Below are positions 45,488-56,943 of a stretch of 64,000 nucleotides of DNA, one piece after another. Under the pieces are notes generated by a model. The model made no database searches. It was not told the origin of the DNA and was given only the letters and a program-made list of their open reading frames with translations. The translations under genes and the position numbers were made by a program. This DNA comes from Macrotis lagotis (taxonomy: Eukaryota > Chordata > Mammalia > Peramelemorphia > Peramelidae): contig NC_133666.1 of the NCBI RefSeq assembly GCF_037893015.1, forward strand, positions 655,986,869 through 656,050,868, given 5' to 3'. How positions within the stretch are numbered: the stretch's first letter is position 1; each line of letters opens with the position of its first letter.

Positions 45488-46009
45488 TGATTGGTATAGT
45501 CATTATCATAAAAGCCTTCACTTATAGATTTCTCAGTAAATATTTTAGTTTAACCCTAAAATGTTAAGGTTTACACTTCATAAACCTTGAAGTTTAAATG
45601 AGCTAATGGATGTATAATGGAGAATCTGTAAATGGGATAATTAATTATGCCTGTATTCATAATTAATACTTTACAGACTTAAGAAGTTTAAGTGAGCTAA
45701 TGCATAGACAATAACTTTGCTGAGTCTCGAAATAAATCAAAGCCATGAGTTTAAGGAATAAAATGTCAATTAATTGAGATGACAGGATATTAAACCTGCC
45801 ACCCTGGGGGATGTTCAGTGGATTTCCCAACCAAAGAGACCATGGAAAGTTTTTATAGTTTTAGGAAGAATAGGAGGAAGAAGTTGGGAGAAGAGGTCTA
45901 ATACTGCTATATCAAATATGCTACTAGGAAAGAAGTTATTCTTTAATCTAGAGGTTAGAACTTTTGAAGAAATAAATCCAAAAGAAAATACCATGGAGTC
46001 TGAAAGCTG

Positions 46010-46285
46010 ACTTCATTTTTTAAAACTTGTTTTATAGTGATTTTTTTCCCCATAATTTTCTCCCTTTTAGTTCTGATTCTTCTTTCACAACATGATTAAT
46101 ATGGAAATATGTTAAGTGATTGTAGGTGTATATTCTATATCAAATTACTTGCTGTCTTGGGGAGAGGAGAGGGAAGAAGGGGAGAAAGAAAAATGTGGTA
46201 CCCATAAGCTTACAAAAAGATGAATGTTGAAAACTATCTTTGCATGTAATTGGAAAAAATAAAATATTAAAAAAATAAAAGAATT
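46010..46285 (+). mobile_element. L1 3' end fragment
   Basis: Carries the recurrent L1 3' UTR signature CACAACATGATTAATATGGA and ACTATCTTTGCATGTAATTG, then an A-rich tail. Confidence 0.65.
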
Positions 46286-46320
46286 TCAGTGTAATCATTT
46301 TCCTTAGAAGAGAGAAGCTT

Positions 46321-46458
46321 GGGGTGGCTTGGTGGCACAGTGGATGGAGCACCAGCCCTGAAGTCAGGAGTACCTGAGTTCAAATCCAGCCTCAGACGTT
46401 TAATAATTACCTAGCTGTGTGGCCTTGGGCAAGCCACTTAACCCCACTGCCTTGCAAA

Positions 46459-46489
<31 letters not shown>

Positions 46490-46495
46490 TAAAAT
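46321..46495 (+). mobile_element. tRNA-headed SINE with (AAT)n tail
   Basis: GGGGTGGCTTGGTGGCACAG, then a TAATAATAATAA tail; abuts the L1 fragment at 46496. Confidence 0.8.
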
Positions 46496-48370
46496 AACAT
46501 AACTGTAGACAAAATTAAATACTTGGGAATCTACCTCCCAAGATAAATCCAAAAACTATATGAACACAATCATAAAGCTCTCCTCACCCAAATAAAGTCA
46601 TATCTGAATAATTGGAAAAATGTCAAATGCTCATGGTTAGGTCAATCAATGACAATTCTACCCAAATTACTTATTCGGTGCCATACCAATCAAACTACCA
46701 AATAACTACTTTCCTGAGCTAGGAAAAATAGTAACAGAATTCATCTGGAACAACAAAAGGGCAAGAGTAGCAAGGGAACTGATGAAAAAATGAAAAGGAA
46801 GGTGGCCTAGCTCTACCAGACCTAAAACTATACTATGACGTAGCAGTCATCAAAACTGACTGGTACTGGTTAAGAAATAGAGTAAATGATCAGTGGATTA
46901 GAATAGGTTCAAAAGAAACCAGTAAATGACTACACAACCTACTATTTGACAAACCCAAAGACATCTGCCTCTGGAATAAGAATTCACTATTTGACAAAAA
47001 TTGTTGGGAAACTGGAAAATAGTATGGCAAAAACTAGACATAGAACCACATCTCACACTCTATACCAAAATAAGGTCAAAATGGATACAGACATAAAGAC
47101 ATAAAGAGTGATATGATAGATAAATTAATAGACCAAAAAAAAGTACTCTTTTCTGATATATGGAAAAGTGATAAATTTATGACCAGACAAGAATTAGAGC
47201 ACATTATAAACTGCAAAATGAATGATTTTGATTAATATAAGTTTTTGCACTAATAAAATCAATGCTGCCAAAATTAGAAGAAAAAGCAGAAAGCTGGGAA
47301 ACAATCTTCACAATCAGGAGTTCTGATAAAGGTCTCATTTCTAAAATACGTAGAGAATTGCATCAAATTTATAAAATCACAAGTCATTCCCCAATTGATA
47401 AATGGTCAGAGGATATGAACAGACAGTTTTCAAATGAAGAAATTAAAGCTATATATATATAATCATATAAAAATGCCCCAAATCACTATTGATTAGAGAA
47501 ATGCATATTAAAACAACAATGAGATATCATCTCACACCTATTAGATTAGCCCCGATGAAAAGAAGGGAAGATGATCAATATTGTAGAGGTTGTAGGAGGA
47601 TTGGGACATTGATGCATTGCTGGTGGAGTTCTGAATGGATTCAACCTTTCTGGAGAGCAATATGGAACTATGCCCAAAGAGCAATAAAACTGTTCATACC
47701 CTTTGACCCAGCAATTCCAATTCTAGGACTAGATTCAGAAGAAACTGTAAAAAAAGGAGAAAAGTCCTACACGTTCCAAAATATTCATAGCAGCTCTTTT
47801 TTTTTCCAGTGGTAAAGAATTGGAAATTGAGGGGATGCCCATCCATTGGGGAATGGCTAAACAACTTATGGTACATGAATACTATGAAATATTATTGTTC
47901 TATAAGAAACTTTAAATGGTCAGACTCTAGAGAAGCATGGAATGGCTTATAGGATCTGATGGGAGTAGAACCAAGAGAACAATTTACACATCAACATTAT
48001 GAGATGAACAACCTTGATGGAAGCAACTCCTCTCAACAGTCCAGAGAGCTAGGACACTGTATTTGATTGGTTATGGTCTATATTATCCTCAACCAGAGGA
48101 AGAAAAACAAAACAAAACAAAACACACAGGAAAAAAAAACACCCCTACCGAATATGATGAACACTTTATAAAAATTATCTCTTATGTACCTCCTTCCCTT
48201 AATCCTAATTCCTCATGCCAAAAAATTACTAATTTGTAAATATGTTTAACAAAATATATATGTAAAATGTTAACCTGACTGCTCCCTACTGAGGAATGAT
48301 GGAGTGAAATTTTGTAACTTGGAAAGATGCATGTACAAATAGATGAAAATAAAAATAAATAAATAAATAA
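46496..48370 (+). mobile_element. L1 fragment: ORF2 C-terminal part and 3' UTR
   Basis: 5'-truncated L1. The first part reads as broken ORF2 (LPKLL, FIWNNKR-like, then a FDPAIPILGLD block at 47700-47740). The ATGAGATATCATCTCACACC block and the text after it match the ORF2 end found in L1 families of all therians. It ends in an AATAAATAAATAA-type tail near 48360. Many stops; no activity expected. Confidence 0.8.
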
Positions 48371-48409
48371 TTTTAAAAAGACCAAATGAGTGCAGTAGAT
48401 GTTCTTAGA

Positions 48410-48555
48410 AACTAGGTGGCACAGTGGAGAGACCACAGGCCCTGAGTTCAAATGTGGTTTCAGACATTTAGCTGTATGACCTAGCCTAGCTGTGTGACCT
48501 TGGACAAATCACTTAACCCCATTGTCTTAAATAAATAAAATTTACAAAGAAAAAA
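48410..48555 (+). mobile_element. diverged tRNA-headed SINE
   Basis: AACTAGGTGGCACAGTGGAG, with a local duplication of the CTAGCTGTRTGACC block. Confidence 0.65.
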
Positions 48556-49731
48556 AGAAACCAGGCAGCTGTAGGAGACATCTGAGCTGTAAGCAGGCTA
48601 CAGATGAACTAGACGGTAGGAGTGAATTACCCTTCCCTTTCAATTTTTCCCCATGTGCCTTTGTCCTTAGGAGATTATCCCTGGTGATTCCTTTCAATCA
48701 ATACTATTGGTCAAGCTAATTCATTGAGGGGATTATCTCTTAGGGAATCAAAGTGGGAATGGGGGAAATTAATTTTAAGCTGTATCATTTGTTTATTAGT
48801 GTAATTTGTAATATTCCCTTCTCTGTTTAAAAGGGCATTTCATCATCACATTCTTGCCTCTCCCAAGGGAGAAGCTGAACCTTTGCTTGCCTTAAAAACT
48901 AAATTTGTTAAGGCTACCCAACACCAACACCATCAGTGGGGCTGAAGCTGTCAGACCCCCAAGGCTTGCTATTTGTTGGGTCATGGTATGTGTCAGGAGG
49001 TATTTAAACTTCAAGCAGGCCAGACCACCACCCTGGAGGGTCAGATCTTTCCTAACTTCTTCCGTTGAGACTGGACAACTCCTTTACCCTGATTTTTAAT
49101 TATCTATGCCATTCTAAAATTCACTTAGAGGCAGTATTTAATTTTGGAGGTGTATGTGTGGGGAGGTCAGGAGATTTTTAAGTAATTTCCTGCCTTATTT
49201 AGCCAGTTTCTCACAATTCCCTTGATATCAATGTCTGTTTTTCAACAATACAGCTACCAAAACAAGTACCTGCAAAAAATGTGAAAATAGAAAATAGAGT
49301 CACTTTCCTCCTGGCTTATCCATTTAAAAGTCACTTCTCATGGCCTCCCAAGAGGCTTGGCATTAATACAGATATTGTGACCACAATGCTGCTCCATGTT
49401 TCTTTAGCCTTTCAAGAGATCCTCAACATTCCCATTGTGTTGGGGAGAGGGGATCCCATCTTCCTGGCTTGATCTCATTTAGCCTCCTCTATTCCCAGCA
49501 TGAAGAAATACAACTTCCAAGGTCTTTGCTTCCAGTTTTGCCAGGGAGTTGTTTGACAAGATTGTCCACAATTGTTATTTGTGTACCCAGGAGCCAAACT
49601 AACTGAGGGTTAGCTAAATGTTACCCTCCCCTTTAGAGCAATCGTTGAAGAAAATAACTTTTATTCTGAACCACTGAAGGAGAGCCTTGAGCCCTATATT
49701 ATAAATATTTGGGGTCTCATAGATAGAAATG

Positions 49732-49950
49732 AGCATCTAGGTGGTCCAATGGATAGAGTAGTAGGCCTGGAGTCAGAAAGACTCATCATCCTGCTGTTGA
49801 ATCTGACCTCAGATTCTTACTAGCTGCGTGACCTAGACAATTCACTTAAACTTGTTTGCCCTCAGTGTCTTCATCTGTAAAATAAGCTGGAGAAAGAAAT
49901 GGCCCAAAAATCCCAAATAGAGTTAAAGTCAGAAAAATGATTAAACAACC
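49732..49950 (+). mobile_element. MIR-tailed marsupial SINE
   Basis: ATCTAGGTGGTCCAATGGAT, CATCTGTAAAATAAGCTGGA, then AGTTAAAGTCAGAAAAATGA. Confidence 0.7.
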
Positions 49951-50489
49951 CCCAGCCTTACTAATGAACAAATCACACTCAGAACTTTGTCATTTCTACT
50001 GACCAGTAATCACACCACAGGAGGATCATTCATTATCTGAGGCTTGAGGTACATAAAGGGGAACACAATGTATGTATGTATGAGGATCCACCAAGGAGGC
50101 CCATTTGGCTAGAAAGTCAAGCATAAGGAGAATGAATGGATTCTCACTTGGAGAGTTTGGTTGATTTTCCTTTTCTGATGTTACTGTTAGAAACATCCTA
50201 GGTTTGACTGCTGTGAGCAGACTGCCTGAACCAAATGGGGACTATAAACACAAGATAGGTATGAGAGTCGAGGAGAAGAAGAATGCTCTGCGTCCAGAGT
50301 GGAGGCAGAGCACCATAAGTGAGTCATAAGGCTCCAGGTTTTATGGATTATTACAGACACCAAGACAGACAGAGATACTATATAATATTAAATAATGAGT
50401 ACCTAGTGGTAGAAAACAAAGAACTATGTGAAATTCAAAGAGAAAGGTCATTAGTTATTAATAACTAATGGGGGGGATGGTTGGTTGAA

Positions 50490-50850
50490 GGTAGACTTTG
50501 CTTTAGGCTTTAAAGGATGGAGAAGAATTCAACAAGAAGAAAGGGAGAGGGATGGCATTCTAAGCATTAGAAATAGTATGAGCAAATGCACAGAGGTGGG
50601 AGATGGCTTGCATATTTTAGGGAAGAGAAAAAGTAGATCTATTTAGCTTAAATGTAGAGTGCAAGAAGAGAAGCAATGAGACATGGATTTGAAAGACTGG
50701 ATGGTGGCACATTGTAAAGGCTCCTAAAATGCAAGCAAAAGTTTTTGAATTTTATTTGGGGAGCAATAGATTAAAGATTCTTGAGCCAGGGAGTTGACAT
50801 GGCTAGATCTATATGGGAAAATATTTGTTCAGGAAATAGTTATATGCAGA
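50490..50850. mobile_element. ancient LINE-like fragment
   Basis: AGTATGAGCAAATGCACAGA, TTTGAATTTTATTTGGGGAG and CAGGGAGTTGACATGGCTAG resemble an old mammalian interspersed repeat of the L2/L3 class. Family and strand uncertain. Confidence 0.35.
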
Positions 50851-51009
50851 ACAAGTTGGCTTAGGAGAATGAAGAACTAGGAAGATCTGATAGGAATCTT
50901 TTGATGGAGACACTAGCTGAGCAAAATGGCAGAAGCAATTCTATAAGCAGTGACAAAGAGAAAGAAAGCAAAGAAAAAGGAAAGTTAATGAGTTCATGTG
51001 GTCAGTAAT

Positions 51010-52205
51010 GGGACAAGCCTTCAATGATAATCGTTTATGTGCTGATGATTCCCAAATCTACCTTTTCTGCTCCAATCTGCCTTTCTCTATTGACCTCCAA
51101 TCTTGTATCTCTGAATGCCTTTCAGATACCTCAAATTGGATGCCCAGGCAACATCTTAAATTCAACATGTCCAAAATGGAACTCATTATCTTTCTCCCAA
51201 AAACCTTCCCCCACTCCTATAAAATGGTTCCACAGAGGATAAAACCATCCTCTCAGACTCTCAGACTCATATCCTAGTAGTCATCTTGGACTTCTCACTC
51301 TCTTTCTCACCCCTATAGTTATGCTATTACCAAGATCTGTCAGTTTGACCTTTGAATATCTCTCAATTACATTCCTTCTTTCTTCTGACACTGCTCCCCT
51401 CTAGGACAGGTCCTCATCATCATCTCTTGCCTGGATTGTTGCAATAGCCTGCTGGTGAATCTACCTGCCTCAAGTCTCTCCCCATTTTAGTCAATCCTCC
51501 AAAAACTTTTGCCATTAAAATGATTTTCTTTTTTTTTTTTTAACAAAAAGCATCCAACATAATTAAAACAGGATAGCCAGTTAAATAATAATGAATTGAA
51601 TCAGATGACAAATATTCCCAGAACCTGTACATAAATGGCTGCCATTTTTCACATATACAGGGTACTATATTGGCAAATCAACTCCCTCTTTAACTTTCTT
51701 GAATATTTTTTTCTTTATTCTTTTCTTTTCTTTTTTCCAATTACAAAGGTAGTTTTCAACATTCATCCATTTGCAAATTTATAAGTTCTACATAAAATAA
51801 TTTTCTTAAAGAACAAGAATAACCATGTCATCTCCCCTTCTCAATAAACTGCAGTGGCTCTCTATTGCTTCCTGGATCTAATATAAAATCCTATCTGGTA
51901 TTCAGTGTCTTTCTTATAACCTTGCATTCTTCTCTCTTTCTGGTCTTTTCACACCTTACTGTCTAATACATACTCTTTGGTCAAGTGACACTGGTCTCTG
52001 GCAACAAACAACACACTCTCCTCTTGGTTCAGAGCATTTTCTCTATTTCCTAAGTCTGGAATACTGTCCCTCCTCATTTCTGCTCATTGTCTATCCTGGA
52101 TTCCCTTATGTCCCAACTAGAATTGCATCTTCTACAGGAAATCTTTCCTGACTTCTCTTAATTCTAGTACCTTACATTGGCTATTTCCCCATTTATTCTA
52201 TATAT
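51010..52205 (+). mobile_element. L2/CR1-like LINE fragment with RT remnant
   Basis: The frame at 50996-51277 reads CADDSQIYLF, then SECLSDTSNWMPRQHLKFNM, the reverse-transcriptase palm (ADD) and following block of CR1/L2 LINEs. Downstream text (CAGTGGCTCTCTATTGCTTC; TCCTGACTTCTCTTAATTCT) is typical of L2-type 3' ends. An L1-like A/T segment interrupts it at about 51520-51800. Confidence 0.65.
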
Positions 52206-52223
52206 ATAACTTTTTCTTTTTTT

Positions 52224-52349
52224 TTAAGTTATTTTGCAAGGCAAATGGGGTTCAGCTAGGTAATTATTAAGTGTCTGAGGTCAGATTTGAACTTGGGTCC
52301 TCCTGACTCCAGGGCTGGTGCTCTATCCACTGTGCCACCTAGCTGCCCC
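52224..52349 (-). mobile_element. tRNA-headed SINE
   Basis: Reversed, slightly shortened copy ending CACCTAGCTGCCCC. Confidence 0.75.
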
Positions 52350-52570
52350 TGTCATTTATTCTTGAAAAAGACCATGACATCGGGGAGATGATGTCATGAC
52401 AAGGAAGTGAATTAGATTGGAGACAGTCTCACCGTCTTCTCTAGAGCTGAGTCCAGTGGCCCAATATGAATTGGGAAGAGCAGAGATTGCCCTGAATGTG
52501 AGGAATTCAGGGTGAAGTGACTTAGATCCTCTGGCCTCCAGGACCAGCACTGTCCATTGTGTCGTCTATA
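52350..52570 (-). mobile_element. composite tRNA-headed SINE (long tail type)
   Basis: AAAAGACCATGACATC ... GCCCTGAATGTGAGG, the family of 21860-22185; its head is decayed. Confidence 0.6.
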
Positions 52571-53121
52571 AGCCTGCCATATGGAAGAGGGACTAGATTT
52601 GTTTAGTTAAAATGGAAATTAGAAAGAGCCAGATTTGGATTAACTCCTTTGTAATTAGAACTATTCAAAAGTAGAATGAGCTACTTCTAGGTGTGGGTTT
52701 TACTGAAGATCTTCAAGTAGAAGTTGGGAACTCTTGGGTGTGTCCCAGTAGAGTCTTTTTTTCAGTATGTGTTGGCCCCAATGGGGAGGCATGCTGAAGT
52801 CAATTTGTTCCTGCTTGGAAAAGTTGTTTAGCCAATTTTCAGCATGAATATTGACAGCCCCAGAAAACAGCAAATGCCTCAAATCATGACCAATATTCAA
52901 AATGTATTTGTTAATTGTCCAAATTTGAGTAAAGGATGTAGAAAAATGTTAATAATGCAGATCAGGTATAAAAGGGTGTTTTCCATTTTTGGAGACATTT
53001 TACCAGTTTACCCCGGTTAGGAAAAAATGTTATGCCAACTATCATTTCCTTCTGTGTTGGACTTGTATATCCTATGGAGGTCTGATTTCATCCCATTGTT
53101 ATCTAGATAAATAGTTCCTAC

Positions 53122-53566
53122 TGTGGGCCACCTAGAAGCTAAATACCAAAAAGCTACCCAACGAAAAGGGTCCTAAGATTTAAATATTTCAGCTCCTTTC
53201 CAAACTGACCCCAAAGGTTTTCCTACAGAAAAAGGGTCCTGAGATATTAATCTACTGAGATAATGGGAATTACCTCAATTCTTTCCCCAACTCCTCTCTT
53301 ACTCCTTTCCCAGCAGGTACCCATGAACTGCTCCCCTATATAAACTTTGCCTTTACCCTTTCTGGATTGCTGCTGCTATTAGCCCTGTTGCAACATCCAT
53401 CTAACCATCCTTAATTTCTTTCCTATGCCACTGCTGCTGATTGGCCAATTCTACTAACCTTCTCTCTTCACTTAACTAAGTCTCCTTTACTGTTTAAAAC
53501 CTTTACTTTTTTACCTTAACCAAATAAATGTTTTTTGTCTCTAAACACTATTGGATCAAGAGCCAA
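53122..53566 (+). mobile_element. candidate solo LTR
   Basis: About 440 bp starting TGTGGGCC, with TATATAAA (53337-53344), then AATAAA (53523-53528) before TTTTTTGTCTC, the order expected of U3-R-U5. Ends and target duplication are not clear, so this is only a candidate. Confidence 0.35.
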
Positions 53567-53570
53567 TCTT

Positions 53571-53745
53571 TGGGTGGCTAGGTGGCGCAGTGGATAGAGC
53601 ACTGGCCCTGGAGTCAGGAGGACCTGAGTTCCAATCTGACCTCAGACACTTAATAATTACCTAGCTGTGTGGCCTTGGGCAAGCCACTTAACCCCATTGC
53701 CTTGCAAAAAAAAAAAAATAAAAACTAAAAATAAAAACAACTAAA
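53571..53745 (+). mobile_element. tRNA-headed SINE
   Basis: GGGTGGCTAGGTGGCGCAGT to a long A-rich tail; close to the family consensus. Confidence 0.85.
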
Positions 53746-53867
53746 AGAAATCTTGAGAGAGCAGTCTAGGCACAGGGTATAGCTGATAAAGGGAAAAAAT
53801 GGAATGTGTTTTAGTTCTAGATTTGAGAACGTGTGAATGAATTAATAAAAAGATTGACTCTTTTTCT

Positions 53868-54013
53868 TTAGGTTTTTTGCAAGGCAATGGGGTTAAGTGG
53901 CTTGCCCAAGGCCACACAGCTAGGTAATTATTAAGTGTCTGAGGTCAGATTGGAACTCAGGTCCTCCTGACTCCAGGGCCGGTGCTCTATCCACTGTGCC
54001 ACCTAGTTGCCCT
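53868..54013 (-). mobile_element. tRNA-headed SINE
   Basis: Reversed copy 120 bp from the one at 53571, forming an inverted pair. Confidence 0.85.
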
Positions 54014-54309
54014 TCAAGATTTCTTTTAATTCTGAAAACTGTGATTAATGAGGTTTAGTTGTATAGATCCTTGAATGCCAAGTTAGGAGTTTCAAAAAAC
54101 ATTTATTTTGAATCTGAGCTATATTCTCTGGGCACAAACAAACCACTGAAAGTGTATGAGGAAAGCAGTGATTCAATCAAAACAGTATTTTCTGGAGATT
54201 GATTGATTTGGTAGCATAATTCAGGAGAATAATTATGCATCTAGGCAAAAAGAGATTAGAAGCACAACTGGGGATGGAGAGGAAATGGTAATTCAATTCA
54301 TTAAAATTT

Positions 54310-54455
54310 TAATAGTTTTTTTTTTTGCAAGGCAAATGGGGATAAGTGGCTTGCCCAAGGCCACACAGCTAGGGAATGATTAAGTGTCTGAGGCCAGATT
54401 GGAACTCAGGTACTCCTGAGTGTTCTATCCACTGTGCCACCTGCCATCTAGCCTC
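54310..54455 (-). mobile_element. tRNA-headed SINE
   Basis: Reversed copy with a deletion in the TCC-TGAC-TCCAGG block. Confidence 0.75.
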
Positions 54456-55317
54456 CCCTCGTTAAAAGTTTAAAAATTGTTATTTATGTCATAGTGCTAG
54501 TTGTTAGGGAAACAAAGACAGATAAAAACAAAATAGTTCTTGCCCTCAGAGAGTTTACATTCTATGTGAATAGTAAAACTGGTTACCAAAGATATTCTGA
54601 ATCAAAGAAGAGAGAATTTGAGAGTGACTGGAAAAAAATGGGGAAAGGTGAAGGAAGGATTATTTCAAGTCTAGGTGATTAAGAGAATGGTAAGATCCCA
54701 CTTGACTTAACAGAAAGTTGAATATAATTTCATATTTCTTTTCCTTTAAAATCTAGGACAATTGCTCATATTTGTCCTTTCTGCCTTCTATTTCAGGGAA
54801 CTAGTTAAGCCAAATATTCATGGAATTCAGTAACCTCAGAACTCTCAGGCAAGGGAACAAATCTTTTCTTAGCTACTTGCATACTCTGGAAAAAATAGTT
54901 TCAAGACACTGCATTTCCCTCTTTTTAACCATTCCACTATCAATCAAAAACACTCAGAACAAAACTTTGTCTTTGACATAAGAGGGAAAAAAATGTTCAA
55001 AACTTTACTAGGGTAAGTGATGATAGTTCATCAGAAAGTGAATGGGAGTTGGGGGAAGGGGAGGTGGAATGGGAAGTGGGAAAATACATTGGACCCCAGA
55101 GCACCTGGAGGTAAACACCTTCAAAGCTAATAGGATCTATCCACTCTTTAAAAGATCTGATCACCTATCAGAAAGCCAAGCAAGGCTCTAGCTGTTCTAG
55201 ATCATAGTCGACTGGGTTAGCAGTATTCTTGACTTGCCTTGTCTGACTTACCTTCTGGACCTAACCATCCTTAGCTTCTCCTCCTGGAAAAAACTACACT
55301 TCCCAGCAGTAGCTGAT

Positions 55318-55368
55318 ATATGATCTATCTATTTATCTATCTATCCATTTTATCTATCTATCTAATAA
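55318..55368. repeat. (ATCT)n microsatellite, imperfect
   Basis: GATCTATCTATTTATCTATC and following units, interrupted. Confidence 0.9.
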
Positions 55369-56482
55369 GGCTATATAATTAAGAGGAAAAAAGAGAAGGA
55401 GCTAATTTTAAAGAGAGTGGTTGGAGGAAAGAGGAAATAAACTTGGTGGGGAAGATGTGTTAAATTTTAGATGTTTTATTTTTAGTAACAGCATTCTATG
55501 AAGCTGGATATTCTTCCCAGGCAATTTGAACTTTGGGACTAGAGTCTGGGAAAGTGGTCATAGCTATTGCATGCCTAGAACAATTTCTTAAGAGTATTGC
55601 CAAGTCTTATTCTTGCCTGATGGGAACCAAGTCTCACAAAAATATGCCTGTCTCCCAGGAGGATGAAGCCTGGTTAAGATGTTAAATTTTAATTCTGAGG
55701 TATCTATTATACTTTATCAAAGTGTAATGATAATAATAGTAATGTTTTTTACAACTATGTTCCTGATAAAAAATAACAGTCACCTTTGCCACTAGGTGAG
55801 AAGACAAGATCTGTGGGTATTTCCCCCTATTTTAAATACAAACTTGGGAAGAAGATGATCAGGATGTTGGAAAAGTTATCCTGATCCCAAGATGCTTAAA
55901 GTCCAGGACAAGATAACAATTCATCAGATAGTATTGGATAAGGATCATAATCTCTGAGGAGCACTTCTACAATTTAAGATTGTGCAGTCTTCATTGTCAG
56001 AACACCAAAGAGTTAATGAGTTCTCCTATGCTTTGTTTTTGAAAAAAAATATTTCCGTTTCAGTTCTGGGAGATCATCTTGGACCAATAGGTTTACAGTA
56101 AATTCTAGAGAATAAACCTTTTTGTCTGACTTATATTTTCTTTCATTTTATTTTAACACTATATTTTAAGGTTTTCAGTTTTAGGGTTCACAACTTACTG
56201 TAGAGTTGATCAGAATAACCTATTTTGGACTGGAATATCTCCTGTGGACCTGGTCAGGTTCACACTTCCAATGGATTGTTGATCCTCATTCACTTATGTT
56301 TTTTCCCACTGAACCAAAGCTCCATGAGAGATGCTCCAAGTCCCATAGATCAAAGGCTTTACCTGACCATGTTTATTACCCATATCACTGCTTAGGTAGT
56401 GGGGCTAAAATCTTCCTCTCCTTCAGTACTGGCTTCTGTGCTGGGAAGAGTTGGCTTTGTCTTTCTTTCTTCGATTTCAGAG

Positions 56483-56922
56483 TGAGTGGGATAAAGTTCT
56501 GAGATTTCTTCATTAAAACATTATAGATTGAATTTGGTTAACTACGTGCCCCTCCTCCCTTGACAAAGTCAACTGACCTCACCTTATCTGTTGATGTCTG
56601 GAAAATCATTCAATTCCTGGGACTAAAGAGATAATCTGGTTTTGGTTTAAATTTTATGCTCTTTTCCCTAGATTAGTTTGCTTTGTTTGAAGTCTATGCC
56701 CCTTTCCCTAGGATAGTTTTTGTGTTTAGATTGTAAGACTCATTAATGAGGGTGGGTCAGTTGGGGGGGGATCGAGTTAGGATAAATGTGATTCTTGGGC
56801 CTTTTTCTTTTGCCTCAATCTCTCTAATTGATTGTAGCCCATTTCTTGAGAAAGGAATAAAGCCTTCTTTTCATACCTTGAGAGATCTCTGAAATTTATT
56901 TAAGTGGCATTTGTCCCACACA
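56483..56922 (+). repeat. 5' LTR
   Basis: Starts TGAGTGGGATAAAG and ends GTCCCACACA; poly(A) signal AATAAA at 56856-56861. About 94% identical to the 3' LTR outside indels; lacks 26 bp and 8 bp that the 3' LTR has. Confidence 0.88.
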
Positions 56923-56925
56923 GTT

Positions 56926-56943
56926 TGGGGGATCGTTCAGAAT
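56926..56943 (+). promoter_or_regulatory. primer binding site, tRNA-Pro-like
   Basis: Begins TGGGGGATCGTTC, close to the TGGGGGCTCGTCC proline-tRNA site of gammaretroviruses, three bases after the LTR end. Confidence 0.65.

Larger units (their letters stand above)
44850..56480. other. intergenic upstream of ANKLE2
   Basis: Apart from the listed repeats I see no gene here. 48560-49130 (TTTAAAAGGGCATTTCATCA) and 54600-56480 are unassigned single-copy-looking sequence; no exon-like open frame with splice sites was recognised. Confidence 0.6.

Noticed and set aside
50996-51277. 93-codon frame as a host gene
   Set aside because: It carries the ADD reverse-transcriptase motif of an L2/CR1 LINE remnant.
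53571-54013. Inverted SINE pair as part of a hairpin gene
   Set aside because: Two independent copies of an abundant SINE; no transcript evidence and no further symmetric sequence.
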